DNA of 64,000 bases, from NCBI GenBank assembly GCA_014218235.1, contig CM024755.1:93724948-93788947 (forward strand), written 5' to 3'. Positions 50,005 to 60,833 of the stretch are shown here, in pieces. The DNA is from Colocasia esculenta (lineage: Eukaryota > Streptophyta > Magnoliopsida > Alismatales > Araceae). Positions within the stretch are counted from its first letter, which is position 1, and each line of letters begins with the position of its first letter. The notes beneath the pieces were generated by a model. That model did no database searches. It saw only the letters and a list, made by a program, of their open reading frames with translations, and was not told the origin of the DNA. The position numbers and the translations under genes are program-made.

Positions 50005-53000
50005 TGTAAGACCCTAGCTTTCTGTGTTGTATATGCTTGCTGTGTGTTTTTAGGTTTCTGATCAAACTCCTATTGACAACAACAAACGGTGCCACTAATA
50101 GTTGTTGATGGCATAGTATAGTGCTGCCAACTGGGTTTAAATGTGTAACGACCCTCTTCATACCGGTACGATTATACCAATCCCCATCGGTATAAAGGGC
50201 GTCGTCACAGTGGGACATGTACCCAACACTAGTCGATAGGTTGATATGTACCTGGATAGCAATAGAGTACAGCGGAGTAAAATAATATCTCAACTTTTAA
50301 TCCATCACCAACACACATTCCACAATCTACATAGCGAAATAGAAAGACAATGTCCACATTAATAAAGATAAAAGAACTACATTGTCCAATATTGTCCATA
50401 CAATAATTCTTTTCATATTATGAGAAAAAAAAAGTACAACTAGTAGCAGCTCCACAAAATAGTCTTCTAAAAGGCGATCCTCACTAAGCTTCCTTCTAGT
50501 ACACGATACTGTCAACCTGTACGCCGAAGCAAGAGTGAGTCCAAAGACTCAGCAAACAAACCAAAGACTTAAACTTAAACATGTCACATCCACACTAAGC
50601 CATTAACATTAAAGAGATGCACACTATCATCAAATCACAAGGGTACACATGGTCCTTACTCTTAACTAGCAACACATATTTTGTTCACATGAGCATGCTT
50701 TAGTCTATCATATTTCTATTCTAAATCATGAGAATTACATTATACACATGTACATATTTCATACACCTAACATGTAGCATGATTCGTCCACACATTATTT
50801 CATTCCATAGATATCTCTACCACTAGAGCATAAAATTGAGCATAAGGGAAAAGAACAAGCTAGCATGATGACTAATTTCTTTTCACATGCACTTCTTGTA
50901 TTTAATTGTACAAATTACTTGCTGTTTTAACATAATAAAACCACATGCACATAGCTTCACATTTTATAGCATGAATTGAAGGTTAAAACATGGTAAAACC
51001 ATTTAGCCACAATAAGCACTTAAGTATGAAACTTTATACTAATTTAGCATTTCAACTAGCATGGAATCCAAATATTATTCATGCATTCACCATGTACATA
51101 ATCACACTTTACTTTCTGTTCTTATATGCATTACATTCAATTACATGGATCTATAATTATTCGCATATTATCTTATCCCTTCAACAAGTCTACATGTTCA
51201 TATTTTGTGTTGCATAAGTAACATGGTTGTCTAAGTTTACTCACATACACCATTACATGACGAATTGTCATCTACATATAATGATACTAAGCATGGCATT
51301 TCAATTGAGCTATTGACATATGGAAAACATAAACATAGCATGCTAATAAACTAGTTTTCACATGCAAGCACACTCTCATTTGCATTAACTCTCCCTCACA
51401 TCTCATTTCACATAATTATCATATCATTTACTCTTGTTTTCGCTCATCACATATCATATCATTTACTCTTGTTTTCGCTTATCACATATCATATCATTTG
51501 CACTCACTATGTGCGACATTCACATATCATTTCACTCTTTATTCATATTTCATTGCTTAAACAAATTGCCATGACACATAGTCCAAACTACCAGTAGGGG
51601 ACACTAACAAATATCTCATTCTCATAACTCATCGCATAACACGACTCATCACATCTCATAACACAACGCATAACACAACTCATAATCACATACCCACCAC
51701 CTAGGCAATTCAGTGGTGAATCTTGGTTACTGCGTAGACTGGGAGAAGCCCTCTCCACCCTATCCAGTGGTACTTGTCCACCTCCGAGATTTCCCTAATG
51801 CCTTTTGGACGAACTTTTCACACATAGACCTTTCCATAGGGACTTTCTATGTACAGCTCTCGATGCCTCTACGGTAGCCGTGTCATTTTCAGCCCAATTA
51901 TTACACATTACATTCACTTCATCGCATTTTCACACATTGTTCACATGTTTTACTTATTCTGTTGAATCATTTTATATGTTACATCCATAAATTCCACATG
52001 TCTCAGTTAACCTAACATGATACTACTGTTGACAGAAACCAAACATTCAGTACTTTACACTAATCAGGTTGAAACATACATAATTAACCATGTTCATATT
52101 AGCATGTGTTGAACACTTGTTTTCGCATGGAAATTTCATAGGGCACTCTACAGTTATCCAAATAACATGAGAATTTAACCACAGACTAATTTCAGGTTTA
52201 TGATCACACATGCAAATTTTCATATTTTTCGGAGTAATATTACATTTACAGAAATTAAAACATTCGATCTCATGCCATTTATAATTCAATTTATCATGGA
52301 ACATAACATGAATGTTCGATTTGATCATTCACAGGTCTGTACCTATCATTCATAATGTCACAGAAATTTTTGCCCGAAATTTTTGCACAACATGCAATTT
52401 CCGAAGTTTTAAAACAATCTAGGCATGCTTTCTATTTTCTAATACAAAAATTATAACAAGTTTCTTAATCATGGGAAAATTCCCAAATTTTCGGGACATG
52501 GACTGTCATGCATTTACATCATCGGGAAATTTTATGGAAGTCTAATTACACATGGGTCATGCAAACAATAAGCTACCATACCCATGATCTTCATTTCACA
52601 TTCATTTCACATAATTCTAACAACATAGATAAATCACAGAAAATATAAAGATCTCACAAACACATTACATTAACCAGATTACATAACATATAGTGTTTAC
52701 AATATATCCTCATGCAAAAATACATCGGAATTTATCATATAGGAGGAGAGAACAGCTCACTGTTCTGTCCTGAAGAACTTAACGGCATAGTCTGGCCGTT
52801 ATAGGAGATTAACGGCAATATCGTTGGCCGCTAATAGAAGATCTTGACGGCAAGGGATCTTGCTGCCAAGTTCTGGTCTGTGCAAAAAGACAGACCGAGC
52901 TCCAAATACAAGAAGAATGGGGGGATCCAGGACACGAATTAAAACCCACAAAAATACCTAGGACTTAGGGAACATGCACAAGCTTAAGATCTAGGGTTTA

Positions 53001-56000
53001 CGTGCCTCTTGTAAAATCTCCAAAGGGGTGAAAATGGGCGATGAAGCTCTCCTTGGGTAGTCCCAAGAAGCCTCCAAAACACCTTCACTCCATCGTCTGA
53101 GGTGTTGTAGCTTCCAGTCCGAGGTCGGGGAAGCCTCCTCCTATGTCCAAGCTAGCTTCTAGTCGTTGTAGATCGCCGGATGAAGATCCAAATCGCCGGA
53201 TCTGAGCCCTCAAAGCTCAGGTTTTCTCACAGGGCTTAGGGTTTCTCTCCTTCTCCTTGCCAAGATCCAAGAGATGGTCTTGGGGTTGCAAAAAGGGGTT
53301 TGTTTATAGGAGAGAGACCTCTCAACTCACGCAGGGGTTGATGTGAAGGCTTGAGAGCCGTTGGGGACGTCTCCCCAATGGTTGGGCTTGCTTGCCCCCG
53401 GAGTTTAGGGGTCTGCTGTGCATGCATGTCAAAGAAGTAGACATCCATATCTCTAGACGTTTATATAAGAATTGGCGTCCATCGAGGTGGACGCTGACTC
53501 ATCATGGACGTCCATCCATGTTGACGCTAATTGGCCCTTCGGCTAGAACACCAAAACATGCAGAGAACTGTATTTACAATATATATATATACATACAATG
53601 CATAAGGTATAACATGCATATTACTACCCATACAATCAACAATATTTATACCTAGACATACACATGCATACATAAGTACACTAAGATAATATGTACGTAG
53701 ATATGTACCTATGCGTACATGATGTTTTACATAAGCGTGACTCAACACGCGGCAAAATAAAATGACAAGAATTCTGAGGGCTTCACAATCATTAGGAGGC
53801 AATATGAATTAAGTTAGCTAGGAATAATCTATTCAACAAAATAGTTCTTCACACACTTGATTTGACATATATATAATATATATTTATTTATATTTATATT
53901 TATATATATATAGTATACACTCACGGATGTAACATACTTATGCACATTATGCATGAAATAGATAGATACAACATGCGCACTGGTAATTAGATTAAACATG
54001 CACAACATTACTTAAGTACTATATGCATGGGATTCTTAATTGCATAATTTAGCTAATTGTCTATTCTCACCTAAATATCCTAAAATACATGCATGTTATT
54101 CATGAGGAAAATAGAATTACAATATACACTATTAAATACACCTACCATACTTGCAACAATCAAATGCACATGCACACAATTATAAGTGAATAAAAATTCA
54201 GGGCATCACAAAATGACAATATACATTGTCGTCTATATTTACCAAAATTTTGACTTATTGATGATTTTCCAACGTAGATGGCAACATCGATTGCCACATA
54301 CTTATTTCTTAACAGAAACACGTTGCCATTAACATCTTCTCAGTGTCGATTTCCTAATCCGATCTCTACTCCGATTTCTTCGTGGATAGACTAGGAAAGT
54401 CCATTTCGATTTGGGTTCTCCTTCTAAACTTGAACACAACCCAAAGCTCTAAAAATATTAGTCGTTTCTGTAAAAGGAGAACCTTTGCTTAGCTACGGCT
54501 TTATTGTGAGTTCAGAGAAGAAAAAGGGGGAGACTTTGGGGTGAGCAATCCAACGAAGTATAGGCTACATCTTTCAAGATCAAGGCTCAACAAATTGTGG
54601 GGAGGCATCTCATTAGTGGGGAATTCACCTGCGAAGGCGTGGAGGTTGAATCAAACCAACGAAGATTTCCTCTTTGTCTTTGCCAAGGAGGAATTCATCA
54701 ATTAAATTCGATCTTCAGGGAGTTTTTTGAAGGCAAGTAACTTAGGGGTTTCATCCATGTGCCTATGACTTAGGGTTTTATGATATTTATCGATTTTTAT
54801 CTCGTGTCCTAGACACCCAATTTATGTTTTTGTTTGACGTCGGTCTGCAAGTTCCTACAGATAGGAACTTGACGGCAACATATGCTACCACTAAGTTCCT
54901 GGGTCAATGGCAGTTGATGCTTCCACCAACCACCCTTAACGGCAACCACCTTGCTGTTAAGTTCTTACTTTCTAGAAAACCATATTGGTATAGATGTGAT
55001 GTGTTTTCATTGATTTGAGTGTGGATTGGAGTTTTAGGGATCTGATGGGGTTGTTATGCATTAGGGAGGATTTTGTGAAATATATATATTTTCTGAATAA
55101 CCCTGTTCATTTTTGTAATTTCTGATAAGGGTTAATAAGGCATGCTATGACAGACTTAATTCGGGAAAAATAGTTGTATTATGGTTCTATGGTTCAATAT
55201 TTTCCCTTGAATTTAGGGTTCCTTTCAGTGTGTTTTTAGATGAGAGATTCATGAGTTTCTTGTTTAGATTATTTTTAAAAAGTACTACATTGTTAATTGT
55301 CTAAAATATTTTTTAAATGTTAAAAATAGCTATACTATTCCAAAAAATATGAAAAATTAGACTTATGATAGGTTGCATGTATAGACCTGTGGTAATAATT
55401 TGAGCATGTTCAGATATTTGGAGTTACTATTTCCAATTATGAAGCCATAAAGACCATGTTAAGCATTATTAAGTGAAATCAATGATTTCCAAATGATTAG
55501 CACCATGTTTAGGCTCTGTTAAGCATGTTTTATCACTGTCAGATAGTAAATGATATTCCTATAATCTGGAGTAGGTGTTATGTCATAAGCATGTGAATAT
55601 TCATTAAGTGCATGAGAGATATGTGTTAAATATGTGGTCAATATGATAAAGTGGTTAATGTGCCGATTATGACACTGCTACCATAGAAGGCTGTGGAGTC
55701 GTACTGTAGAAAAGTCCCTATGGGAAGACTCAATGTGTATTGCAAATCCTATGGGCATCAACATGAAATCCTGGAGGTGGATAACTATCACTGGTTAGGG
55801 TGGAGAGTGCTTCTCCTTCTTCTGCGTAGTTTACCAAGATTCGTCACTATTTTGCCCAGGTGATGGGTATGTGCTATGTGTGTGATAGTGTCCATCTTTA
55901 TGGTGGTTTGGGCTATGTGTCACGGCAATATGTGAAACAATGTGTAAATAAGTGTGAATGTGCAAAGTGACCATGTGAAAGACATGTGCAATGTGAAAAT

Positions 56001-56746
56001 ATGTGAATGTGTTAGGTTTATGTTAAAACAACAAGTTGAGAGTAAGTATTTGTGATTCATGAATTAGTAGAATGCTTACAAGTATCATGCTAGTAGATTT
56101 ATGCATGTTAGCATCATGTGAAGGTAGGTGTATGTGTTAAAGTGTGAAAGCTTGTTATAAATTTGTAGTTTATGTTAAAATACCATGTGCCATTAGTAAT
56201 CCATGTGTAGTTGAATAATTTAAGCATGTTTACATAGTACTTGTTAAATTGTCATGTGAACTATGCATTAGTTTACTTGATGCGTTATGCTTGTGTAGAC
56301 TGTGTGTGGTAAGTGTATGGATGTGGCCAATAGGTTGCTTACTGAGTCTATTGCATAGACTAATTCTTGTTAATCATACAGGTGAGACAGAAGGTTTAGA
56401 GACTAAGGAGATAGCGAGGAGCGACTCCAATCGTGAGGAGTAGCTGGCGGCTTAGAGAGCTATTGCTATAGCTTTGTACTTTTCTTCTTACATAGTACGT
56501 GAGATATTATTGTATTATGGACTCGATTATTTGTGGACCTTGATATATTTACTTTGTTGCTATATAGATTGTGGGGTGTGTGTGTGGTGATGGAATAAGA
56601 GTTACATTTATTTCCACAGTATTTTCTTCATTATTTGTGCACATCTCTACCTACTTTGTAGTGTTGGATAGATATCCCACCATAGCGGCACTCTTTGTCC
56701 CGATATGGATTCGTATAATCATACCGGCATGAAGAGGGTCATTACA
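50005..56746 (+). mobile_element. TK8: solo LTR of a Tekay-like element, split by TK9
   Basis: It starts TGTAAGACCC and ends GGGTCATTACA. Pieces 50005-50143 and 54216-56746 total about 2,670 bases, with no internal region or second LTR. Flanks are ACAAG (50000-50004) and GCAAG (56747-56751), a target duplication with one change, and the copia integrase frame resumes across it. It shares the TK1-type blocks: the GGAGGTGG-ACT-GGTTAGGGTGGAGA block at about 55770-55830, the TGTGTCACGGCA block at about 55914, and an acidic reading frame ending SDSNREE at 56441. Confidence 0.85.
50144..54210 (-). mobile_element. TK9: minus-strand solo LTR (4,067 bp) of the TK1/TK13 type
   Basis: On the plus strand it starts TGTAACGACC and ends GGGCATCACA, and is flanked by perfect AAATG duplications (50139-50143, 54211-54215). 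No coding region or second LTR exists, so it is a solo LTR from LTR-LTR recombination. It aligns in reverse with the TK1 and TK13 LTRs (for example ATACCGGTACGATTATACC at its start). It includes inverted TTAACGGCA/TTGCCGTTA-type motifs (about 52760-52880), GGCGTCCA/TGGACGCC motifs (about 53440-53545), CATATCATTT repeats (about 51415-51500) and an AT microsatellite (about 53870-53915). Confidence 0.92.
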
Positions 56747-59136
56747 GCAAGTATTGGTGGAAAATATTATGGCTTTGTAATTGTTAATGATGACAAAAGT
56801 ATCATATGGGTATCATTTTTAGAAGCCAAATCAGAAATCTTCACTGCTTTTCTAAAATTCAGTAGAGTGGCTCAAAAAGATCATAAATATGAAATTATTA
56901 GTATCACATTAGATCATGATGGATAATTCAAAGTTGAAGAGTTTATTCAATTCTGTGAGGAAAATGGAATAGAACACAACTTTTCTACACCAAGAACTCC
57001 TCGACAAAATGGCGTGACTAAAAGAAAGAATAGAACACTACCAGATATGGCTAGAACTATGCTTTAAAAATATAATTTACCAAGATACTTCAAGGAAGCA
57101 ATGAGTACAACATGTTACATCATAAATAGATCCACGATCAGACCAATACTGAAGAAGACACCCTATAATCTATACAAGGACAAAAAGCTCAACATCAGTC
57201 ATCTTCGGCTATTTGGTGGTAAGTGCTTCATTTTAAACAATGGAAAAGATAATTTAGGTAAATTAGAAGCTAAAAGTGATGAAGGATTTTTATGAGGAAT
57301 GTTTCAAATCCTAGAGGTTATAGGTATTTAATAGAACTTTAGTGATTAAACAAATTGTTCATATTTTATTTGATGAAACTAAACCATCTCTGAAAAGAAA
57401 GGAAGAAGATATTTGTGATGATTTGAGTAGGAAATCAGAAAAGATCACACTAGTGGATTGAGAGAGATCCTCCTCTGGAAGGTCTGTAGAAAGAAGATGA
57501 ATCTCATGAAGACTTACTAAAGGAATTGAGATATCACAAAGACCATCCAAAAGAAAATATCATAGCTGATCCTCAAGACAAGGTACGAACCAAAGATATG
57601 TCCATTCCCTGTGATTACCTAGCTTTTGTATCTCAAATTGAACCTAGGACAGTCATTGATGCACTGGAAGATGAATCATGGATCCTAACTATGTAAGAGG
57701 AACTTAATTAGTTTCAATGCAATCAAGTTGGGCTCTAGTGCCTAAACCTCTTGACCATCCAGTTACGGGACCAAATGGTGTTCAAGAACAAAATAGTTAA
57801 ATTAGGAGTTATCACTAGAAGCAATGTCTGGCTTGTAGCACTAGGATATTCTTAAGAGGAATGCATTAATTTTGATGAAACCTCATGGCAATTATAATTT
57901 TATTGGCATATGCAAGCTCATTGGATATCAAGTTATACCAAATGGATGTTCAGACTACTTTTCTAAATGGTTTTATTAAAAAAGAAGTTTATGTTGAGCA
58001 ACCACCTAGTTTTGAAGATACTGAATGTCCAAATATATTTTTCAACTAAATAAAGAATTGTAGGGTTTGAAATAAGCTCCCAGAGCTTGGTATGAAGGAC
58101 TATGTACTTATCTTCTATCACATAATTTTTCGAGGGGTAAAGTAGATAACACTCTATTTATCAAAAAGTTCTTTGAATGGATTTTAATTGTTCAAATATA
58201 TGTTGATGATATTATTTTTAGTGCTACCAATGAGTCACTTTGTAAGTTATTTTAAAATTTTATGGAAAGAGAATTCGAAATGAGCATGATGGGTGAGCTT
58301 AATTAATTTTTTGGCTTGTAAATGAAGCATACTAAGGAAGGAACTCACATTTGTAAGGCCAAATATATTCTATATTTACTCAAGAAATTTACGTTTGATA
58401 GGTGCAAGACATTATCAACTCTCATGAGCTTGAATATAAAGTTAGATAATGGTCTAACTAGTAAAAAGGTAGATCTGAAGATCTATAAAGGCATGATTGG
58501 GTCATTGCTCTATGTTATAGCAAGTAGACCAGATATAATGTGCAGTGTACGTTTGGGTGCCAAATTTCAGACAAATCCCAAAGAATCTCATTTAATTACT
58601 GTTAAAAAAAGATATCTTATAAATACAAGTAAATTGGGTTTATGGCATCCTAAATGTTCTAAATTTAATTTGTTTGGATATAGTCATGCTAACTATGCTG
58701 GATGCAACATTGACAGAAAAAGCACAAGTGGTACATGTCAATTTCTTGTAGAATGTTTGATTTCTTGGTCTTCTAGAAAATAAAATTCAGTGACATTCTA
58801 TCAACATAAGCATAATATATTGTAGCCTAAGTTGTTGGACTCAATTGCTATGGATTAACCATCAACGAGAAGACTATGGTCATGAATGAATAATATTCTC
58901 ATACTGTGTGAGAACACAAGTGCAATCAATCTAACCAAAATCCAATCCCACATTCAAGAACTAAACACATTGAGGTTAGACATCACTTCATTAGAGATCA
59001 TGTAAGTAATGGTGAAATTTTACTTGATTTTGTGGATACGAATCATAAATTAGCTAATATATTTACTAAGCCTCTGTCAGAAGACATATTTACGTCAATT
59101 ATAAGAAGAAAAATAGGTATTTGTAATTCTGACTAA
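56747..59136 (+). pseudogene. pol: SV7 pol: integrase end, reverse transcriptase, RNase H
   Basis: Integrase resumes with GGKYYGFVIVNDD, but has TAA at 56924 after DHDG and Lys (57020-57022) where the catalytic Glu is expected (QNGVTKRKNR). Reverse transcriptase (about 57660-58320) is full of stops, yet YVDD is intact near 58199. RNase H reads at 58322-58783 (RPDIMCSV, CNIDRKSTSG) and ends with TKPLSED at the stop at 59134. The many breaks fit the outermost and therefore oldest position in the nest. Confidence 0.85.
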
Positions 59137-60126
59137 AATATACAAATTTATCGCCAATTATTGAAAGCCACTGTAAGTGATCATCACTTAGACTATAAGT
59201 CGAACTTCTAACAGAAATTTGATAGCTACAGCCGAAGTGGGAGTCGAAGTCACTCTACTTGAGTCAAAGTTATACCTTCATTTGAAGTCGTAGAATCAGA
59301 GTCTATGTTAGAATCGAACTCTCAACAGTAGAAGTTTTGAATGACTACAGTCAAAATCTAAATTAAAATAATAACATAATATAATATAATAATATATTAT
59401 TATATCTCTCCCCCTTAGCTATATTTTTCACAGTTGAAGTTTAGATCCCACTCCTTGACCTAATCAACTTTGACTACCATCCGTCAATCTCCCTTAACCC
59501 TTATACCAAGAACATTCCTTTATAAAGGCATTTACTTATATCTACCACCATTTATGAACCCTAAAAATCTTTGACGTGCTTCTTACCATGGTTGTCTTCA
59601 TTCCCAAGATTCCTGCTATCTTACTCCTTCTTTAATCGAAATGAGTAAAACGTAAGTTCTTTATTTGACTTTCAAGCTTTTCATCTACCTAGTCTTCTTT
59701 CTGTAAAATCATTTCGTCGATTTCTAGAATAGATGGCATCATCTAGGGCTTTGGATGCAACCTTTTTCATGCCAGAGCAATTCAAAAGGCTTCTAAGACT
59801 AAGGCTTTAGTATACTCTGGTAAGTCTACAGACTTCTCAAAGTTGAAGGGTAATCTAGCATTGGTCTCAGATACTATTGACTTAATGGGATGCAAAAGAA
59901 TGTATGAACTCTAAGAATTGATGTAGGAAGATATGGTAAAGACATTCTATGCGACCCTAGCAGTGACTGCAGATGGATGGCTAGAAGCAAAAGTAAAAGG
60001 AAGAAGATAGTTGTTTCTAAAGACACTCTGGTAGAAATAATAGAATGTTCAATGGAAGGATATAAGTTAAATGATACAGTAATATTGAAAAGGCAATGCT
60101 TTGGCATCGTTGGCCAAAAGGGAAAT
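59137..60126 (+). pseudogene. SV7 post-pol region with possible envelope-like reading frame
   Basis: The first 600 bases have no gene but repeat GTCGAA/AGTCGAA motifs (about 59200-59340) and an AT-rich tract. From ATG 59731 (MASSRALDAT) a broken frame reads on; about 59934-60060 it contains FYATLAVTADGWLEAKVKG, resembling the plant transposon protein domain found in post-pol frames of some Sireviruses. That family match is from memory and moderate. It ends where CA10 begins. Confidence 0.5.
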
Positions 60127-60327
60127 TGTAAAACCCCATATAAGGATATGTTAAATGGACTAAATCAGCAAACTACTAACAACTCGGACTAGTCATTTCA
60201 GAGCTCGAGTAGGAAAAGAACTCTGAAATTAAGCGTGCTCAATTGGGGAAAGTCTCAAGATGGGTAAGCTTCTTGGGAAGTCCACCACTAGTATGGTTGC
60301 TGGTCCAGTTAACTGATTAGGTCATCA
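60127..60327 (+). repeat. CA10: miniature LTR with 5S rRNA-like domain (Cassandra-like)
   Basis: It starts TGTAAAACCCC; the end is put at GGTCATCA just before a primer site. At 60218-60239 it matches the plant 5S rRNA box-A region (core TTAAGCGTGCT) and at 60258-60283 the box-C region (GATGGGT, TTGGGAAGTCC). A 5S-derived domain in a short LTR is the hallmark of Cassandra TRIM elements. No second LTR copy is seen, so the unit is partial. Confidence 0.68.
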
Positions 60328-60331
60328 TAAA

Positions 60332-60344
60332 TGGTATTAGAGCC
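60332..60344 (+). other. CA10 primer binding site
   Basis: TGGTATTAGAGCC matches the initiator-Met complement at 12 of 13 positions, a few bases after the LTR end. Confidence 0.72.
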
Positions 60345-60833
60345 TTACCCAATCAGAAGTGTAGGAGTTAAGTGTCACACAGGGGGAAGTGCTACTCTAT
60401 GTGAGCCACCTCTAGAGACAGTAATGACGCAAAATGCTACATAGTGGTAGCCACCTTGTTTAGAAGGGAAGAACAGCTGAGCTGGGTGTGTTGTATATGT
60501 CTCTATGGGGGACTGTACCCTTGGTTTAGTGAAATCTCAAGTGTTCTGGGGACTGGATGTAGGGATGAGGGGGAGACTTAGTGCCAAATCAAGATAAATA
60601 TATGTCTCTTGTGTGTGTGATTGTTTGTGTATATTTTTGCTATTATCTAACACTAATAATTACATTTAAGATTTATCTTTGAGCTACAAACTAAGACTAA
60701 CCATCAGAAGATCAAAGCAGGGTCTTTAGAAGAAATCAGAAGATCCCACAATCTAAGAGTAAAGATCAATGATAGTTCAAAGTTATGCTGAATGTCATTT
60801 TGTCAACAGGCCACCCCTATTTGATGGTGAAGA
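60345..60833 (+). mobile_element. SV11: Sirevirus 5' fragment (LTR end, leader, gag start)
   Basis: From about 60458 to 60715 it resembles the 3' part of the SV5 LTR (GGGACTGTACCCTTGGTTAG-type and GGGGACTGGATGTAGG motifs). A leader follows with an eroded primer site, then ATG 60769 and a Gag start containing NRPPLFDGED. The frame is cut at 60834 by SV12. What 60345-60457 is remains unclear; it may be CA10 interior or further LTR. Confidence 0.68.

Larger units (their letters stand above)
48711..60126 (+). mobile_element. SV7: outermost Ty1/copia (Sirevirus-like) element, heavily eroded
   Basis: LTR end, primer site, integrase, reverse transcriptase, RNase H and a post-pol reading frame lie in order on the plus strand. 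Gag and protease are not recognisable. The integrase is split by TK8. A 3' LTR is not found before the patchwork that begins at 60127. Assigning the LTR end at 48711-49188 to the same element as the pol is inference from order and strand. Confidence 0.65.

Noticed and set aside
54824..55018. Small host gene in TK8
   Set aside because: No homology seen, and the region is LTR with inverted motifs; equivalent LTRs do not keep the frame.
60204..60283. A functional 5S rRNA gene
   Set aside because: Only the internal control region resembles 5S; the 5' part is missing, box C has several changes and it sits in a TG-start LTR with a primer site.
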